A stretch of 64,000 nucleotides of DNA from Nocardioides sp. CER19. Lineage in GTDB: Bacteria; Actinomycetota; Actinomycetes; Propionibacteriales; Nocardioidaceae. The stretch lies in NCBI RefSeq assembly GCF_029846275.1, contig NZ_JARVWS010000002.1, forward strand, positions 496,001 to 560,000, read 5' to 3'. The position numbers and the translations under genes are program-made. The notes beneath the pieces were generated by a model. It was not told the origin of the DNA, did no database searches, and worked only from the letters and a program-made list of their open reading frames with translations. Shown here one piece after another: positions 25,885 to 33,157 of the stretch (its first letter is position 1; every line of letters begins with the position of its first letter).

Positions 25885-26403
25885 ATGCCACCCGAGTTCA
25901 CCCATCTCGACGCGTCCGGCGCGGCCCGCATGGTCGACGTCACAGGCAAGGACGTCACCTCCCGGACGGCCACGGCGACCGGCCGGGTGCTGGTCTCGGC
26001 CGAGGTGGTCGCCCTGCTGCGGGGCGAGGGCGTCCCGAAGGGCGACGCGCTCGCGGTCGCGCGGATCGCCGGGATCATGGGCGCCAAGCAGACGCCGTCG
26101 CTGATCCCGCTGTGCCACCCGCTGGCGATCTCGGGCGTCACCGTCGACCTCGCGGTCACCGACGACCTGTCGACAGGGTCAGGAGGAGGCGCCGTCGAGA
26201 TCACGGCCACCGTGCGGACCTCCGACCGCACCGGGGTGGAGATGGAGGCGCTGACCGCCGTCTCGGTCGCCGCGCTGACCGTGGTCGACATGGTCAAGGC
26301 GGTCGACAAGCGTGCCGTGATCACCGACGTCCGCGTCGAGTCCAAGACCGGCGGCAAGTCGGGGGACTGGACCCTTCGACAGGCTCAGGACGACGCCCCA
26401 TGA
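25885..26403 (+). CDS. moaC: Cyclic pyranopterin monophosphate synthase MoaC
   Basis: MoaC (172 residues) works with MoaA to form cyclic pyranopterin monophosphate, the first molybdopterin intermediate. Marks are MVDVTGKDVTSRTATATGRV, GIMGAKQTPSLIPLCHPLAI, TGVEMEALTAVSVAALTVVDM and CPMP-site residues near VDKRA. The protein ends in TLRQAQDDAP, coded by a copy of a palindromic repeat (26371-26391), and the segment STGSGGG is coded by CCTGTCGACAGG and its flank, so repeat DNA has been absorbed into the coding sequence. Its stop overlaps the mog ATG. Confidence 0.95.
   Translation: MPPEFTHLDASGAARMVDVTGKDVTSRTATATGRVLVSAEVVALLRGEGVPKGDALAVARIAGIMGAKQTPSLIPLCHPLAISGVTVDLAVTDDLSTGSGGGAVEITATVRTSDRTGVEMEALTAVSVAALTVVDMVKAVDKRAVITDVRVESKTGGKSGDWTLRQAQDDAP
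26371..26391. repeat. REP-like sequence forming the moaC C-terminus
   Basis: ACCCTTCGACAGGCTCAGG and flank resembles a dispersed actinobacterial short repeat known from intergenic and gene-end positions. Here it encodes the last residues TLRQAQDD of MoaC. A related half-site with the palindrome CCTGTCGACAGG is at 26166-26177 in the same gene. Confidence 0.5.
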
Positions 26404-26882
26404 CCCACCACTTCCCGGCGGGCGTCGTCGTGGCCTCCAACCGCGCCGCGGCGGGGGTCTACGAGGACACGACGGGGCCGCTGCTCACTGTCTTCCTCAC
26501 CGACCTGGGCTACCTGGTCGGTGAGCCCGCGGTGGTCCCGGACGGCGAGCCGGTCGGCACCGCGATCCGCGGCTTCATCGGCGCCGGAGCGCGCGTGGTG
26601 CTCACCACGGGCGGCACCGGGCTGACGCCCACCGACCAGACGCCCGAGGTGACCCGCCCCCTGCTCGACCGCGAGGTCCCCGGCATCGCCGAGGCGATCC
26701 GCGCCGCGGGCGTCGCGAAGGGCGTGCCGACCGCGATGCTCTCGCGCGGCCTCGCGGGTCTCGCGGGGGACTGCCTCGTCATCAACCTGCCGGGCTCGCG
26801 CGGCGGGGTGAAGGACGCGATCGAGGTGCTGCGTCCGGTCCTGGAGCACGCCGTGGAGCAGTCGGTGGGCAGTGATCACTGA
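26400..26882 (+). CDS. mog: Molybdopterin adenylyltransferase (MogA/MoaB family)
   Basis: This 160-residue protein adenylates molybdopterin before MoeA inserts molybdate. The MoCF-domain marks are VVVASNRAAAGVYEDTTGP, VVLTTGGTGLTPTDQTPEVT, ARGVA-type helix and LVINLPGSRGGVKDAIEVL. ATG 26400 overlaps the moaC stop, and its own end overlaps the next gene by 11 bases. With moeA and moaC it gives three steps of the cofactor pathway; moaA, moaD and moaE are elsewhere. The window holds one likely user, the oxidoreductase at 33158. Confidence 0.93.
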   Translation: MTHHFPAGVVVASNRAAAGVYEDTTGPLLTVFLTDLGYLVGEPAVVPDGEPVGTAIRGFIGAGARVVLTTGGTGLTPTDQTPEVTRPLLDREVPGIAEAIRAAGVAKGVPTAMLSRGLAGLAGDCLVINLPGSRGGVKDAIEVLRPVLEHAVEQSVGSDH

Positions 26883-27474
26883 GTCGAGGCCCGGCGCCGC
26901 GTGGCCCGTGACGCTGCGCTCCGGCGAGGTGACCGTCCGGCCCCTCTCGCCACGTGATGCGACCGAGTGGCGGGCGGCTCGCCAGCGCAGCGCCGCCTGG
27001 CTGCGACCCTGGGACGCGACCGTGCCGCCCGGCGGCGACGCCCGCCCGACGACGTTCCGCTCGCTGGTGAAGCGGCTGCGCAAGGCGGCCCGGCAGGGGA
27101 CGGCGTACCCGTTCGCGATCGAGGTCGACGGCCACTTCGCGGGTCAGGTGACGGTCTCCAACATCGTGCGCGGCTCGGCGATGTTCGCCTCCGTGGGCTA
27201 CTGGATCGACGTCGCGTACGCCGGCCGCGGGATCGTGCCGCGCGCCGTCGCGCTCGTCATCGACCACTGCTTCGCGACCGGGCTGCACCGGATCGAGGTG
27301 GCGATCCGGCCGGAGAACTCCAACTCGCTCCGGGTCGTCGAGAAGCTCGGCATCCCGGAGGTGGGGTACGCCCCGCGCTACCTCCACATCGACGGTGACT
27401 GGCGCGATCACCGGCTCTACGGGATCACCGCCGAGGACGTTCCGCCGGGTGGTCTGATCCGCCGCGTGACCTGA
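26872..27474 (+). CDS. GNAT acetyltransferase, RimJ-like
   Basis: This 200-residue GNAT-fold enzyme transfers acetyl from acetyl-CoA to an amine, by family similarity the N-terminus of a ribosomal or other protein (RimJ/RimL type). Marks are VTVRPLSPRDATEWRAARQR, VGYWIDVAYAGRGIVPRAVA (the acetyl-CoA loop), LHRIEVAIRPENSNSLRVVE and KLGIPEVGYAPRYL. GTG 26872 overlaps the end of mog. Its position after the molybdenum genes and before sepX is usual in actinobacteria. The target is not known. Confidence 0.85.
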   Translation: MITESRPGAAWPVTLRSGEVTVRPLSPRDATEWRAARQRSAAWLRPWDATVPPGGDARPTTFRSLVKRLRKAARQGTAYPFAIEVDGHFAGQVTVSNIVRGSAMFASVGYWIDVAYAGRGIVPRAVALVIDHCFATGLHRIEVAIRPENSNSLRVVEKLGIPEVGYAPRYLHIDGDWRDHRLYGITAEDVPPGGLIRRVT

Positions 27475-27561
27475 GTTCAGTCCCACCAGTCACAGCAGCA
27501 ATTTGCGACACACCTGTGGACATCCGACCCACCGTGCGCTACCGCTTCTAACCTCTCGTAC

Positions 27562-28470
27562 GTGGATCCCAGCGCCCTCATCTTCGTCGGCCTCGCCCTC
27601 GCCTGGGCGGCCTATCTCATCCCCAAGGCGCTCGAGCACCACGAGGCGGGCGCGCGCAGCCGGACCGTCGACCGGTTCTCCCACACGCTGCGGGTGCTCG
27701 CCCGTCGCGAGGCGGTCGACCGTCGCCAGACCCAGCTCGTGCGGAACCGCAAGCCGGCGGCGCCCGCCGCCGACGTGCCCGAGCCCGCCATGGAGCCGGC
27801 CACCGCCACCGGTTCCGAGACCGAGCGCCCGGTCGACCACTCCGCCGCGCCGGAGGTGGAGCAGACCGGCTTCTTCGCCGCCCAGACGTTCGTCCGCCGC
27901 AGCGCCGCCTCCCACGCCGCGCGCCGGCGCCGCCGCGTGCTCGGAGTGCTCCTGCTCGTGACCGCCATGGTCGGCGCGATCGCCGCGGGCCGCGTCATCA
28001 GCGCCTGGTGGATCGTCGCGCCCGTCGCCCTGCTCGCCGGCTGGCTGGTCGCCTGCCGGATGATGGTCAAGGGGGAGCGGGCCGCGCGTCGCCCCGTCCA
28101 GCGGATCACCGACCCGAAGGAGCCGGAGCCCATCGGCATCGAGGACGCCGTCCGGTTCGACGAGACCGCCGAGGTGCCGGCCGTGCGGGCCGAGGTCGCC
28201 GACGCCGAGCCGATCGCCTCGGGCGACGGCTGGGAGCTCGTGCCGGTCACGCTGCCGACGTACGTCTCGAAGCCGGCGGCGCGCCGTTCGGTCAACGCGA
28301 TCGATCTCGACTCAACCGGCGTGTGGACGTCCGGTCGGACCGCGGCCGACAGCGCGCTGGCCCAGCAGGCCGACGCCGTGCGTGCCGCGGGAGCTGCCGG
28401 GGCTGCCGGGGCTGCCGGGGCTGCCGGGGCCGACGCGGCTGCTTCGCACAGGCGCGTGAGTGGGGCCTGA
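27562..28470 (+). CDS. sepX: Divisome protein SepX/GlpR
   Basis: This 302-residue membrane protein matches the actinobacterial SepX/GlpR family, which binds FtsZ-associated machinery during septation. The start MDPSALIFVGLALAWAAYLI is a membrane helix, followed by PKALEHHE and SRTVDRFSHTLRVLARRE. A second pair of helices lies at about 126-166 (VLGVLLLVTAMVGAIAA, WWIVAPVALLAGWLVA), then a cytoplasmic region rich in Asp/Glu and Pro. GTG 27562 is the start. The C-terminal end contains a short Ala/Gly run coded by four copies of a 9-bp repeat. Confidence 0.87.
   Translation: MDPSALIFVGLALAWAAYLIPKALEHHEAGARSRTVDRFSHTLRVLARREAVDRRQTQLVRNRKPAAPAADVPEPAMEPATATGSETERPVDHSAAPEVEQTGFFAAQTFVRRSAASHAARRRRRVLGVLLLVTAMVGAIAAGRVISAWWIVAPVALLAGWLVACRMMVKGERAARRPVQRITDPKEPEPIGIEDAVRFDETAEVPAVRAEVADAEPIASGDGWELVPVTLPTYVSKPAARRSVNAIDLDSTGVWTSGRTAADSALAQQADAVRAAGAAGAAGAAGAAGADAAASHRRVSGA
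28393..28428 (+). repeat. Four-copy 9-bp tandem repeat in the sepX tail
   Basis: GCTGCCGGG occurs four times in tandem (28393-28428) and encodes an Ala-Ala-Gly repeat. The unit is a codon multiple, so slippage would change the tail length without breaking the frame. Confidence 0.85.
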
Positions 28471-28514
28471 TTTCAGGTCGGGCGTCGGGTGCTGCTAGCC
28501 TTTCCGACGCACTC

Positions 28515-28587
28515 GGGGGTGTGGCGCAGTTGGTAGCGCGTCTCGTTCGCAATGAGAAGGCCAGGGGTTCGAATCCCCTCACCTCCA
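28515..28587 (+). tRNA. tRNA-Ala (anticodon CGC)
   Basis: Cloverleaf with acceptor GGGGGTG/CACCTCC (one G-U), D arm GGCGCAGTTGGTAGCGC, anticodon stem TCTCG/TGAGA around the loop TTCGCAA giving CGC, T arm AGGGGTTCGAATCCCCT and discriminator A. The CCA end is not fully encoded (next bases CCG). It reads GCG codons. Confidence 0.94.
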
Positions 28588-28598
28588 CCGAGTAGAGA

Positions 28599-28637
28599 AC
28601 CCCGCTTGACCTGCTGAAAGGCAGCTCAGGCGGGGTT
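28599..28637 (+). terminator. Terminator after tRNA-Ala
   Basis: AACCCCGC (28599-28606) pairs with GCGGGGTT (28630-28637), with an inner CTGC/GCAG hairpin, and is followed by T residues (GTTTCT). Confidence 0.7.
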
Positions 28638-28718
28638 TCTGCTTGAGCGGACCCGGGAGCGCGGCCGGCTCGCCCCATGGTCGAGCGAGGTCCTGCCCTC
28701 CAGCTCGGGGTGGGCGTC

Positions 28719-28863
28719 GGCCAGGGTGCCCGTTCCACCCCGGCAAGCGCTACGAGGACTGGGTCCTCGAGGATCGCGCGGGCACGACATCCAGCGGGTG
28801 CGCCCCCTCCGCGACGAGATCCGACGACGCGTCGAGACGCTGATCGGGGAGCTGGTCCCCTGA
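28719..28863 (+). pseudogene. C-terminal remnant of an ArsC-like low-molecular-weight phosphatase, frameshifted
   Basis: One frame encodes CPFHPGKRYEDWVLEDRAG, the typical end of actinobacterial arsenate-reductase/LMW-phosphatase proteins. The continuation is found in another frame as DIQRVRPLRDEIRRRVETLI, then GELVP and TGA at 28861-28863. Joining the two restores the family pattern across a frameshift near 28785-28791. The N-terminal catalytic half (CxxxxxR loop) is missing. The remnant lies between tRNA-Ala and the HU gene, so the tRNA neighbourhood has probably been a site of insertion or deletion. Confidence 0.65.
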
Positions 28864-28926
28864 GGGCGTCTCACGGCCGGCCGGTGCTCGCCGCGGAAGG
28901 GGCGACCCGGGGTGGGCCGCCGGTGG

Positions 28927-29202
28927 CTAGCCGTTCAGCAGCTTCTTCAGGGCCGAGGCGGGCTTGAAGCCCGCGCTCGTCGATGCCGCGATGTCCATCG
29001 ACTCGCCCGTCTGGGGGTTGCGGCCGGTGCGAGCCGCGCGCTCGCGCGTCTCGAAGGTCCCGAAGCCGGCCAGGGCGACGGACTCGCCCTTGGACAGCGC
29101 GTCCGAGATGCCCTTCAACGCGGCGTCCAGGGCACGGCCCGCCGCGGCCTTGTCCGTCCCGGCCTCCTGCGCGATGTGCTCGACGAGGTCGCTCTTGTTC
29201 AT
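28927..29202 (-). CDS. hup: HU-family DNA-binding protein
   Basis: HU (91 residues) is a small dimeric nucleoid protein that bends DNA. Start MNKSDLVEHIAQEAGTDKAA, the beta-arm region GFGTFETRERAARTGRNPQT and the C-terminal ASTSAGFKPASALKKLL are classical. It lacks the long Lys/Ala tail of mycobacterial HupB. ATG 29202 is preceded by GGAGGAG. Confidence 0.95.
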   Translation of the reverse strand: MNKSDLVEHIAQEAGTDKAAAGRALDAALKGISDALSKGESVALAGFGTFETRERAARTGRNPQTGESMDIAASTSAGFKPASALKKLLNG

Positions 29203-29350
29203 GTCTCCTCCGAATCTGACGGGTGTTCCTGGCGTTTCCGCCTGCTCATGCGTGCCCGCCTCGAGCAGGTGCCATGCATCATCGTTGCCTCACGTGCGCG
29301 TGTTCGCGGTCCGGCGGGCATGCGGACACGCGTGCCTGCCATGCGGACGT

Positions 29351-29575
29351 TCAGCCCTGATAGCCCTCGACCGTACTAGTAGAACGGACCTCGGCGCCGG
29401 ACTCCGGCTGTCCGAACTCCCGCTTGGCGCGCCGCTGACGGAGCAGGTCCCAGCACTGGTCGAGCTGCTCCTCGAGGTGGCGCAGCCGCTCGGGGTCGTG
29501 GGCCTCGCCGCTGCGGAGGCGGTGCTCCTCGTCGACCAGGTCGTCGATGCGCGTGAAGATGTCGTTGTCGGCCAT
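29351..29575 (-). CDS. DUF2630 family protein
   Basis: This 74-residue, mostly helical protein has the family pattern IDDLVDEEHRLRSGEA, LEEQLDQCWDLLRQRRAKRE and the ending VEGYQG. The role is unknown; the family is common in actinobacteria. The start ATG 29575 is chosen because the upstream extension of the open frame is Arg-rich and unlike the family. Confidence 0.85.
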   Translation of the reverse strand: MADNDIFTRIDDLVDEEHRLRSGEAHDPERLRHLEEQLDQCWDLLRQRRAKREFGQPESGAEVRSTSTVEGYQG

Positions 29576-29646
29576 GGGCCCACTGTGGCACTCCGTCGTG
29601 CTCTCCGAACACCTCTGCTGGGCGAAGATCGTGCCCTGGCGGGGCC

Positions 29647-30252
29647 TCAGCGCTCGGTCGCGAGCCGCGCGCCGAGGCCGACGAAGCACGCGGCGAAGGC
29701 CTGCCGCAGCCGGCGCATCACCCGCTCGCTGCCGAGGACGCGCTCGCGGAGCCGACCGGCCAGGGCGGCGTACGCGACGAACACGACGAACGTCATGAGC
29801 ATGAAGACGGCGCTGAGCGCCAGCATGAGCGGCAGCGAGCCGTCGCCGGCCGGGACGAACTGTGGCAGGAAGGCGACGAAGAAGATGGTGAGCTTCGGGT
29901 TCAGCAGGTTGACCGCGACGCCGTTGAGCAGCACCGACGCGGTGGTGGTCCGGTGGGGCGCTGCGTCGAGGCGGAGGGCGCCGGTGTCGCGCCAGGTCGA
30001 CCAGGCGAGGTAGAGCAGGTAGGCGACGCCCGCGTACTTCACGGCCTGGTAGGCGACCCCGCTCGCGTGCAGGAGCGCGGCCAGGCCGGTGATGGCGGCG
30101 AGCAGGTGCGGCAGGATGCCGAGGGTGCTGGCCGCCGCAGCGACGACGCCGGCCCGCGTCCCGCGGGCCAGCGCGGCCGCGACCGTGTAGACGGTCCCGG
30201 AGCCGGGCAGGAGCACGATGACGAGCGAGGTGAGCAGGAACGTGGGGGTCAC
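29647..30252 (-). CDS. LysE/RhtB family exporter
   Basis: This 201-residue inner-membrane protein has five to six helices of the LysE type and probably exports an amino acid or related solute. Marks are VLLPGSGTVYTVAAALARGT, the second repeat VNLLNPKLTIFFVAFLPQFV and a Tyr-rich helix AVKYAGVAYLLYLAW. The common P-G-P of the first loop is here P-G-S-G. GTG 30252 gives the family start. The substrate is not known. Confidence 0.88.
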   Translation of the reverse strand: MTPTFLLTSLVIVLLPGSGTVYTVAAALARGTRAGVVAAAASTLGILPHLLAAITGLAALLHASGVAYQAVKYAGVAYLLYLAWSTWRDTGALRLDAAPHRTTTASVLLNGVAVNLLNPKLTIFFVAFLPQFVPAGDGSLPLMLALSAVFMLMTFVVFVAYAALAGRLRERVLGSERVMRRLRQAFAACFVGLGARLATER

Positions 30253-30368
30253 GGCGTCAGTCTCGACGCCGTGGGCGGACGATGTCGACCCTCGGATGGC
30301 TTTACCCTGGGACCGACCTGCCGATAGACACCCAGGACGTGCGGACGACGGACGTCGGCGAGCGGTCC

Positions 30369-30420
30369 AGGAGGACTGAACATGCGCGACGAGCACCGGA
30401 CGTCGGGAGCGTGCCGATGA
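30369..30420 (+). promoter_or_regulatory. Twelve-codon upstream ORF with strong ribosome site
   Basis: AGGAGG (30369-30374) stands 7 bases before ATG 30382. The frame reads MRDEHRTSGACR and ends at TGA 30418-30420, which overlaps the ATG (30417) of the next gene as ATGA. The next gene has no good ribosome site of its own, so the short ORF probably delivers ribosomes to it by coupling. Confidence 0.5.
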
Positions 30421-31016
30421 CGGCCGACCGTCGCCAGCCCGTCGCGCGCTACGTGGTCTTCGCCGACGAGGCGACCCAGGAGCAGTTCGGGGACGTCGCC
30501 GAGGAGGCCTATCGCGACCTGGCCAGGCTCGACCAGTGGACCGGGCAGGTCCCGCTCGTGCTGTCCGCTCCCGAGACGGCGAAGGCGAAGCGCCGCCTGC
30601 TGCGCCGGGCCGTCCCCGAGACGCACGGCCCGCCCGAGACCGTCAACGTCACCGGCGCACTGGCCGCGGCCGGCGAGACCGGACGGGACGTGCCTGGTCG
30701 GGTCGGGGACCTCGACGGGTGCGCGGCCGAGCGCAAGCTCGCGGCGACGATGGGCGACGTGGTCCTCGACCTCACGCGCGACCTGGCCCGCGAGGGCCTG
30801 GCCGAGCAGCGCGCACACCCGGCGTACCGCCAGACCCTGCGCCTGGCCGCCGAGCTCCGGGCGCTGCACACGGTGCTCGTCTCCGTCGGCTGCTCCCAGT
30901 CGTCCGGGTGCGTACACCTCCGGCAGCCCGAGCACTGGGGCCGGCGCGCCGAGGACGTCGAGATCGCCGAGGTGCGGGCGGTGCTCGTCGAGCTCGCCGC
31001 GCACGCGGAGGGCTGA
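30417..31016 (+). CDS. Unrecognised protein (199 residues)
   Basis: I do not recognise this protein. It starts MTADRRQPVARYVVFADEAT and is mostly helical. Notable runs are YRDLARLDQWTGQVPLVLSA, KAKRRLLRRAVPE and VSVGCSQSSGCVHLRQPEHW, the last with two cysteines and a histidine that could bind metal. No signal peptide or membrane helix is seen. The start at 30417 rests on the ATGA overlap with a 12-codon upstream ORF; the frame is open to 30282. It stands alone between the LysE gene and rskA. Confidence 0.65.
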   Translation: MTADRRQPVARYVVFADEATQEQFGDVAEEAYRDLARLDQWTGQVPLVLSAPETAKAKRRLLRRAVPETHGPPETVNVTGALAAAGETGRDVPGRVGDLDGCAAERKLAATMGDVVLDLTRDLAREGLAEQRAHPAYRQTLRLAAELRALHTVLVSVGCSQSSGCVHLRQPEHWGRRAEDVEIAEVRAVLVELAAHAEG

Positions 31017-31041
31017 CCGGCTCTGGCCGCGGGCTCTGCGC

Positions 31042-31749
31042 TCACACCTTCCCGAAGCTGAGCAACGCGACCGGGTCGGAGGTCGGGGCGGGCGAGCCTC
31101 CGGTCGGCTCCACGGTCATGCCGGCCCCGACCGCACGGGCCGCGGATCCGGCCAGCACCATCTCCGTCGTGCCGACCCCGGGCGGGATGACGCCCGCCGG
31201 GGCCATCGTGCCGGCGGCGTCCTGCAGCCACATCTCGTAGACCTTGCCCTCGGGGAGCGTCGCGAGGTCGGCGACGACGACGGCCGCCTTGTCGAGGCGG
31301 GCGGAGCGGTAGACGGTGACCGTGCCGCCGTCGGCCAGCGTCTGGGTGCTGCGCTGGGCGTCCGGAGCCTGGGCGATCCGGTCGACCGCCGACACGACGA
31401 CCGACGACGACGGGCGGTCCCACGGGTGCCAGGCGACACCCGCACCGACCAGGACGAGGGCCGCGGCCGCCGCGACCAGGGCACCCCAGCGCCGGCGGCG
31501 TCGGGCCCGGTCGACGGCGGGCGGGAGCGGGCGCACGACTGCTGCGTCGGCGAGGACCCGGTCGCGCAGGCCGGGAGGCGGCGACGTCTCGGCGAGCCCG
31601 GCCAGGCCCGCCGCGGTCTCGCGCAGGCTCTCGATCTCGGCCCGGCAGGTGGCGCAGCCGGCCAGGTGCTTCTCGAACTCCGCCCGCTCGGCGGGATCGA
31701 GAGCGTCGAGGGCGTACGCGCCCGACAGCGCGTGGATGTCATTGCTCAT
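31042..31749 (-). CDS. rskA: Anti-sigma-K factor RskA
   Basis: RskA (235 residues) holds SigK inactive at the membrane until proteolysis releases it. The N-terminal zinc anti-sigma motif is H28-x3-C32-x2-C35 (EKHLAGCATCRAE). A TM helix follows at about 89-106 (GALVAAAAALVLVGAGVAW). The extracytoplasmic RskA domain (about 115-235) has LATLPEGKVYEMWLQDAAG and GMTVEPTGGSPAPTSDPVAL. The ATG overlaps the end of sigK by 11 bases, so sigma factor and inhibitor are translated together. Confidence 0.93.
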   Translation of the reverse strand: MSNDIHALSGAYALDALDPAERAEFEKHLAGCATCRAEIESLRETAAGLAGLAETSPPPGLRDRVLADAAVVRPLPPAVDRARRRRRWGALVAAAAALVLVGAGVAWHPWDRPSSSVVVSAVDRIAQAPDAQRSTQTLADGGTVTVYRSARLDKAAVVVADLATLPEGKVYEMWLQDAAGTMAPAGVIPPGVGTTEMVLAGSAARAVGAGMTVEPTGGSPAPTSDPVALLSFGKV

Positions 31750-32350
31750 CGCGCACCCCCATTCCCATCGTGTCTCGCAGCCGGATCAGTCCGTCCCTGA
31801 TCCGCGTCTTGGCCGTGCCCACCGGGAGGTCGAGCAGACCGGCGACCTCCGTGTGCGTGTAACCCCCGAGGTAGGCCAGCGCGACGGCCTCGCGCTGGAT
31901 CGGCGTCAGTGTCTCGAGGGCGCCCCGCACCCGGCGGGCATCGAGGGAGGCCTGGGCGGCCTCGGCCGTCGAGTCGTGGCTCACCGGCTGGTTCCTCTGC
32001 TCGTAGACGACGTCGCGTCGGCTCGCCGACTCGGCGGACCGGACCCGGTCGACCGCCCGCCGGTGCGCGATGGTCAGCATCCACGCGAGCGGGCTGCCCC
32101 GGTCGGGGCGGTAGCGGGCCGACGTACGCCAGATCTCGAGGAACGCCTCCTGGGCGACCTCCTCGGCCTGCGCCGGGTCGCGCACGACGCGCAGCGAGAG
32201 TCCGTAGACCTTCGGCGACACGGCGTCGTAGAGCATCGCGAACGCCGCCTGGTCCCCGCGCGACGACCGGCGCAGCAGGTCGGCGAGGTCAGGCCCCGAC
32301 GACGCCCCGGGCTCGGGGGCGTCGTCGGGTACGGGCCGGAGGTGCTCCAC
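31739..32350 (-). CDS. sigK: ECF sigma factor SigK
   Basis: SigK (203 residues) is an extracytoplasmic-function sigma factor of the group paired with RskA. Region 2 reads FAMLYDAVSPKVYGLSLRVV, then EEVAQEAFLEIWRTSARY and LAWMLTIAHRRAVDRVR. Region 4 has LTPIQREAVALAYLGGYTHT and EVAGLLDLPVGTAKTRIRDG. The start is GTG 32350. It lies 21 bases after the fasciclin gene, with which it is probably co-transcribed from the SigK-like promoter at 33130-33156, an autoregulatory loop. In mycobacteria SigK controls mpt70/mpt83, which are fasciclin-domain proteins. Confidence 0.93.
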   Translation of the reverse strand: MEHLRPVPDDAPEPGASSGPDLADLLRRSSRGDQAAFAMLYDAVSPKVYGLSLRVVRDPAQAEEVAQEAFLEIWRTSARYRPDRGSPLAWMLTIAHRRAVDRVRSAESASRRDVVYEQRNQPVSHDSTAEAAQASLDARRVRGALETLTPIQREAVALAYLGGYTHTEVAGLLDLPVGTAKTRIRDGLIRLRDTMGMGVRDEQ

Positions 32351-32371
32351 CGTCCTAGTCTCCGCGCTCGG

Positions 32372-33025
32372 TCACGCCGCCGGCGGCATGAGGACGGTGT
32401 CGATGACGTAGACGGTGGCGTTGGCGGTGGGGATGTCGCCACAGAGGACGTTCGCGCCGTCGACCTTCATGCCGTCGGTGCCGCCGGTAACCGTCACCTC
32501 GTCCTTGTCGAGGGTGGTGTGCGTCCCCGCGACGGAGCTCGGGTCTAGCTGTCCGGCGACCACGTGGTGGGTGAGGATCGCGGTCAGTGTCGCCTTGTCG
32601 GCGAGGACCTTGTCGAGCTGTGCCTTCGGGATCTTCGCGAACGCGTCGTTGGTCGGCGCGAAGACGGTGAGCCCGTCGGCACCGTTGAGGGTGTCGACGA
32701 GACCGGCCTTCGTCACGGCCGTGACGAGCGTGCTCAGCAACGGGTTGTTGCTCGCCGCGGTTGCGACCGGGTCCTTGACCATGCCGTCGAACGAGCCGGC
32801 TCCGCTCGCCGGGATCGCCGAGCAGCCGGGCCCGAACGTCTGCGAGGCGGCTCCGCTCATGGCGTCCGAGCTCATGGAGGAGGACGGGGTCGTCGACGAG
32901 GACGTCGAGTCGCCGCTGGCGGCGGCCGCGTCACCGGAGTCGCTCCCGCCACAGGCGGTGAGGCCGAGAGACAGCGCGGAGGCCAGGGCGACCGCGGCCG
33001 CCGGGCCGGTGGGACGGATCTTCAT
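32372..33025 (-). CDS. Fasciclin-domain lipoprotein (MPT70/MPT83-like)
   Basis: This 217-residue secreted lipoprotein has a signal peptide with lipobox LGLTAC at about residues 20-25. An Asp/Ser/Thr-rich linker follows, then one fasciclin domain (about 75-217) with NNPLLSTLVTAVTKAGLVDT, LTVFAPTNDAFAKIPKAQLD and HVVAGQLDPSSVAGTHTTLD. It resembles mycobacterial MPT83 in layout. The next gene is sigK, matching the known SigK target in mycobacteria. Its leader contains an 11-bp tandem repeat (33051-33094) and starts at a SigK-like promoter. Role: cell-surface adhesion or envelope function, by family. Confidence 0.92.
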   Translation of the reverse strand: MKIRPTGPAAAVALASALSLGLTACGGSDSGDAAAASGDSTSSSTTPSSSMSSDAMSGAASQTFGPGCSAIPASGAGSFDGMVKDPVATAASNNPLLSTLVTAVTKAGLVDTLNGADGLTVFAPTNDAFAKIPKAQLDKVLADKATLTAILTHHVVAGQLDPSSVAGTHTTLDKDEVTVTGGTDGMKVDGANVLCGDIPTANATVYVIDTVLMPPAA

Positions 33026-33050
33026 GGCAGTTGCCTTCCGTGTCGAACGT

Positions 33051-33094
33051 TGGTGGATCGCTGGTGGATCGCTGGTGGATCAGTGGGTGATCGG
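33051..33094 (-). repeat. 11-bp tandem repeat in the fasciclin gene leader
   Basis: Two exact copies of TGGTGGATCGC (33051-33061, 33062-33072) are followed by two diverged ones (33073-33083, 33084-33094) and a partial fifth. The period equals about one DNA helical turn. The array lies between the SigK-like promoter and the fasciclin start, that is within the predicted untranslated leader. Confidence 0.8.
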
Positions 33095-33129
33095 TGGTGA
33101 GTGGCTGTCCGTCATGACGTTCACCAGCT

Positions 33130-33156
33130 GTTCGGAGACGCCGCCGGTCCGGATGG
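33130..33156 (-). promoter_or_regulatory. SigK-like promoter of the fasciclin-sigK-rskA operon
   Basis: The minus strand reads CCATCC-N15-CCGAAC (-35 at 33156-33151, -10 at 33135-33130), close to the CCATCC/CCGAAT promoter type I recall for mycobacterial SigK. It overlaps the end of the oxidoreductase gene and predicts a leader of about 95 nt. Confidence 0.6.
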
Positions 33157-33157
33157 G

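Noticed and set aside
26872..27474. Firm naming of the GNAT gene as rimJ
   Set aside because: The fold and context fit but the target residues cannot be told from sequence.
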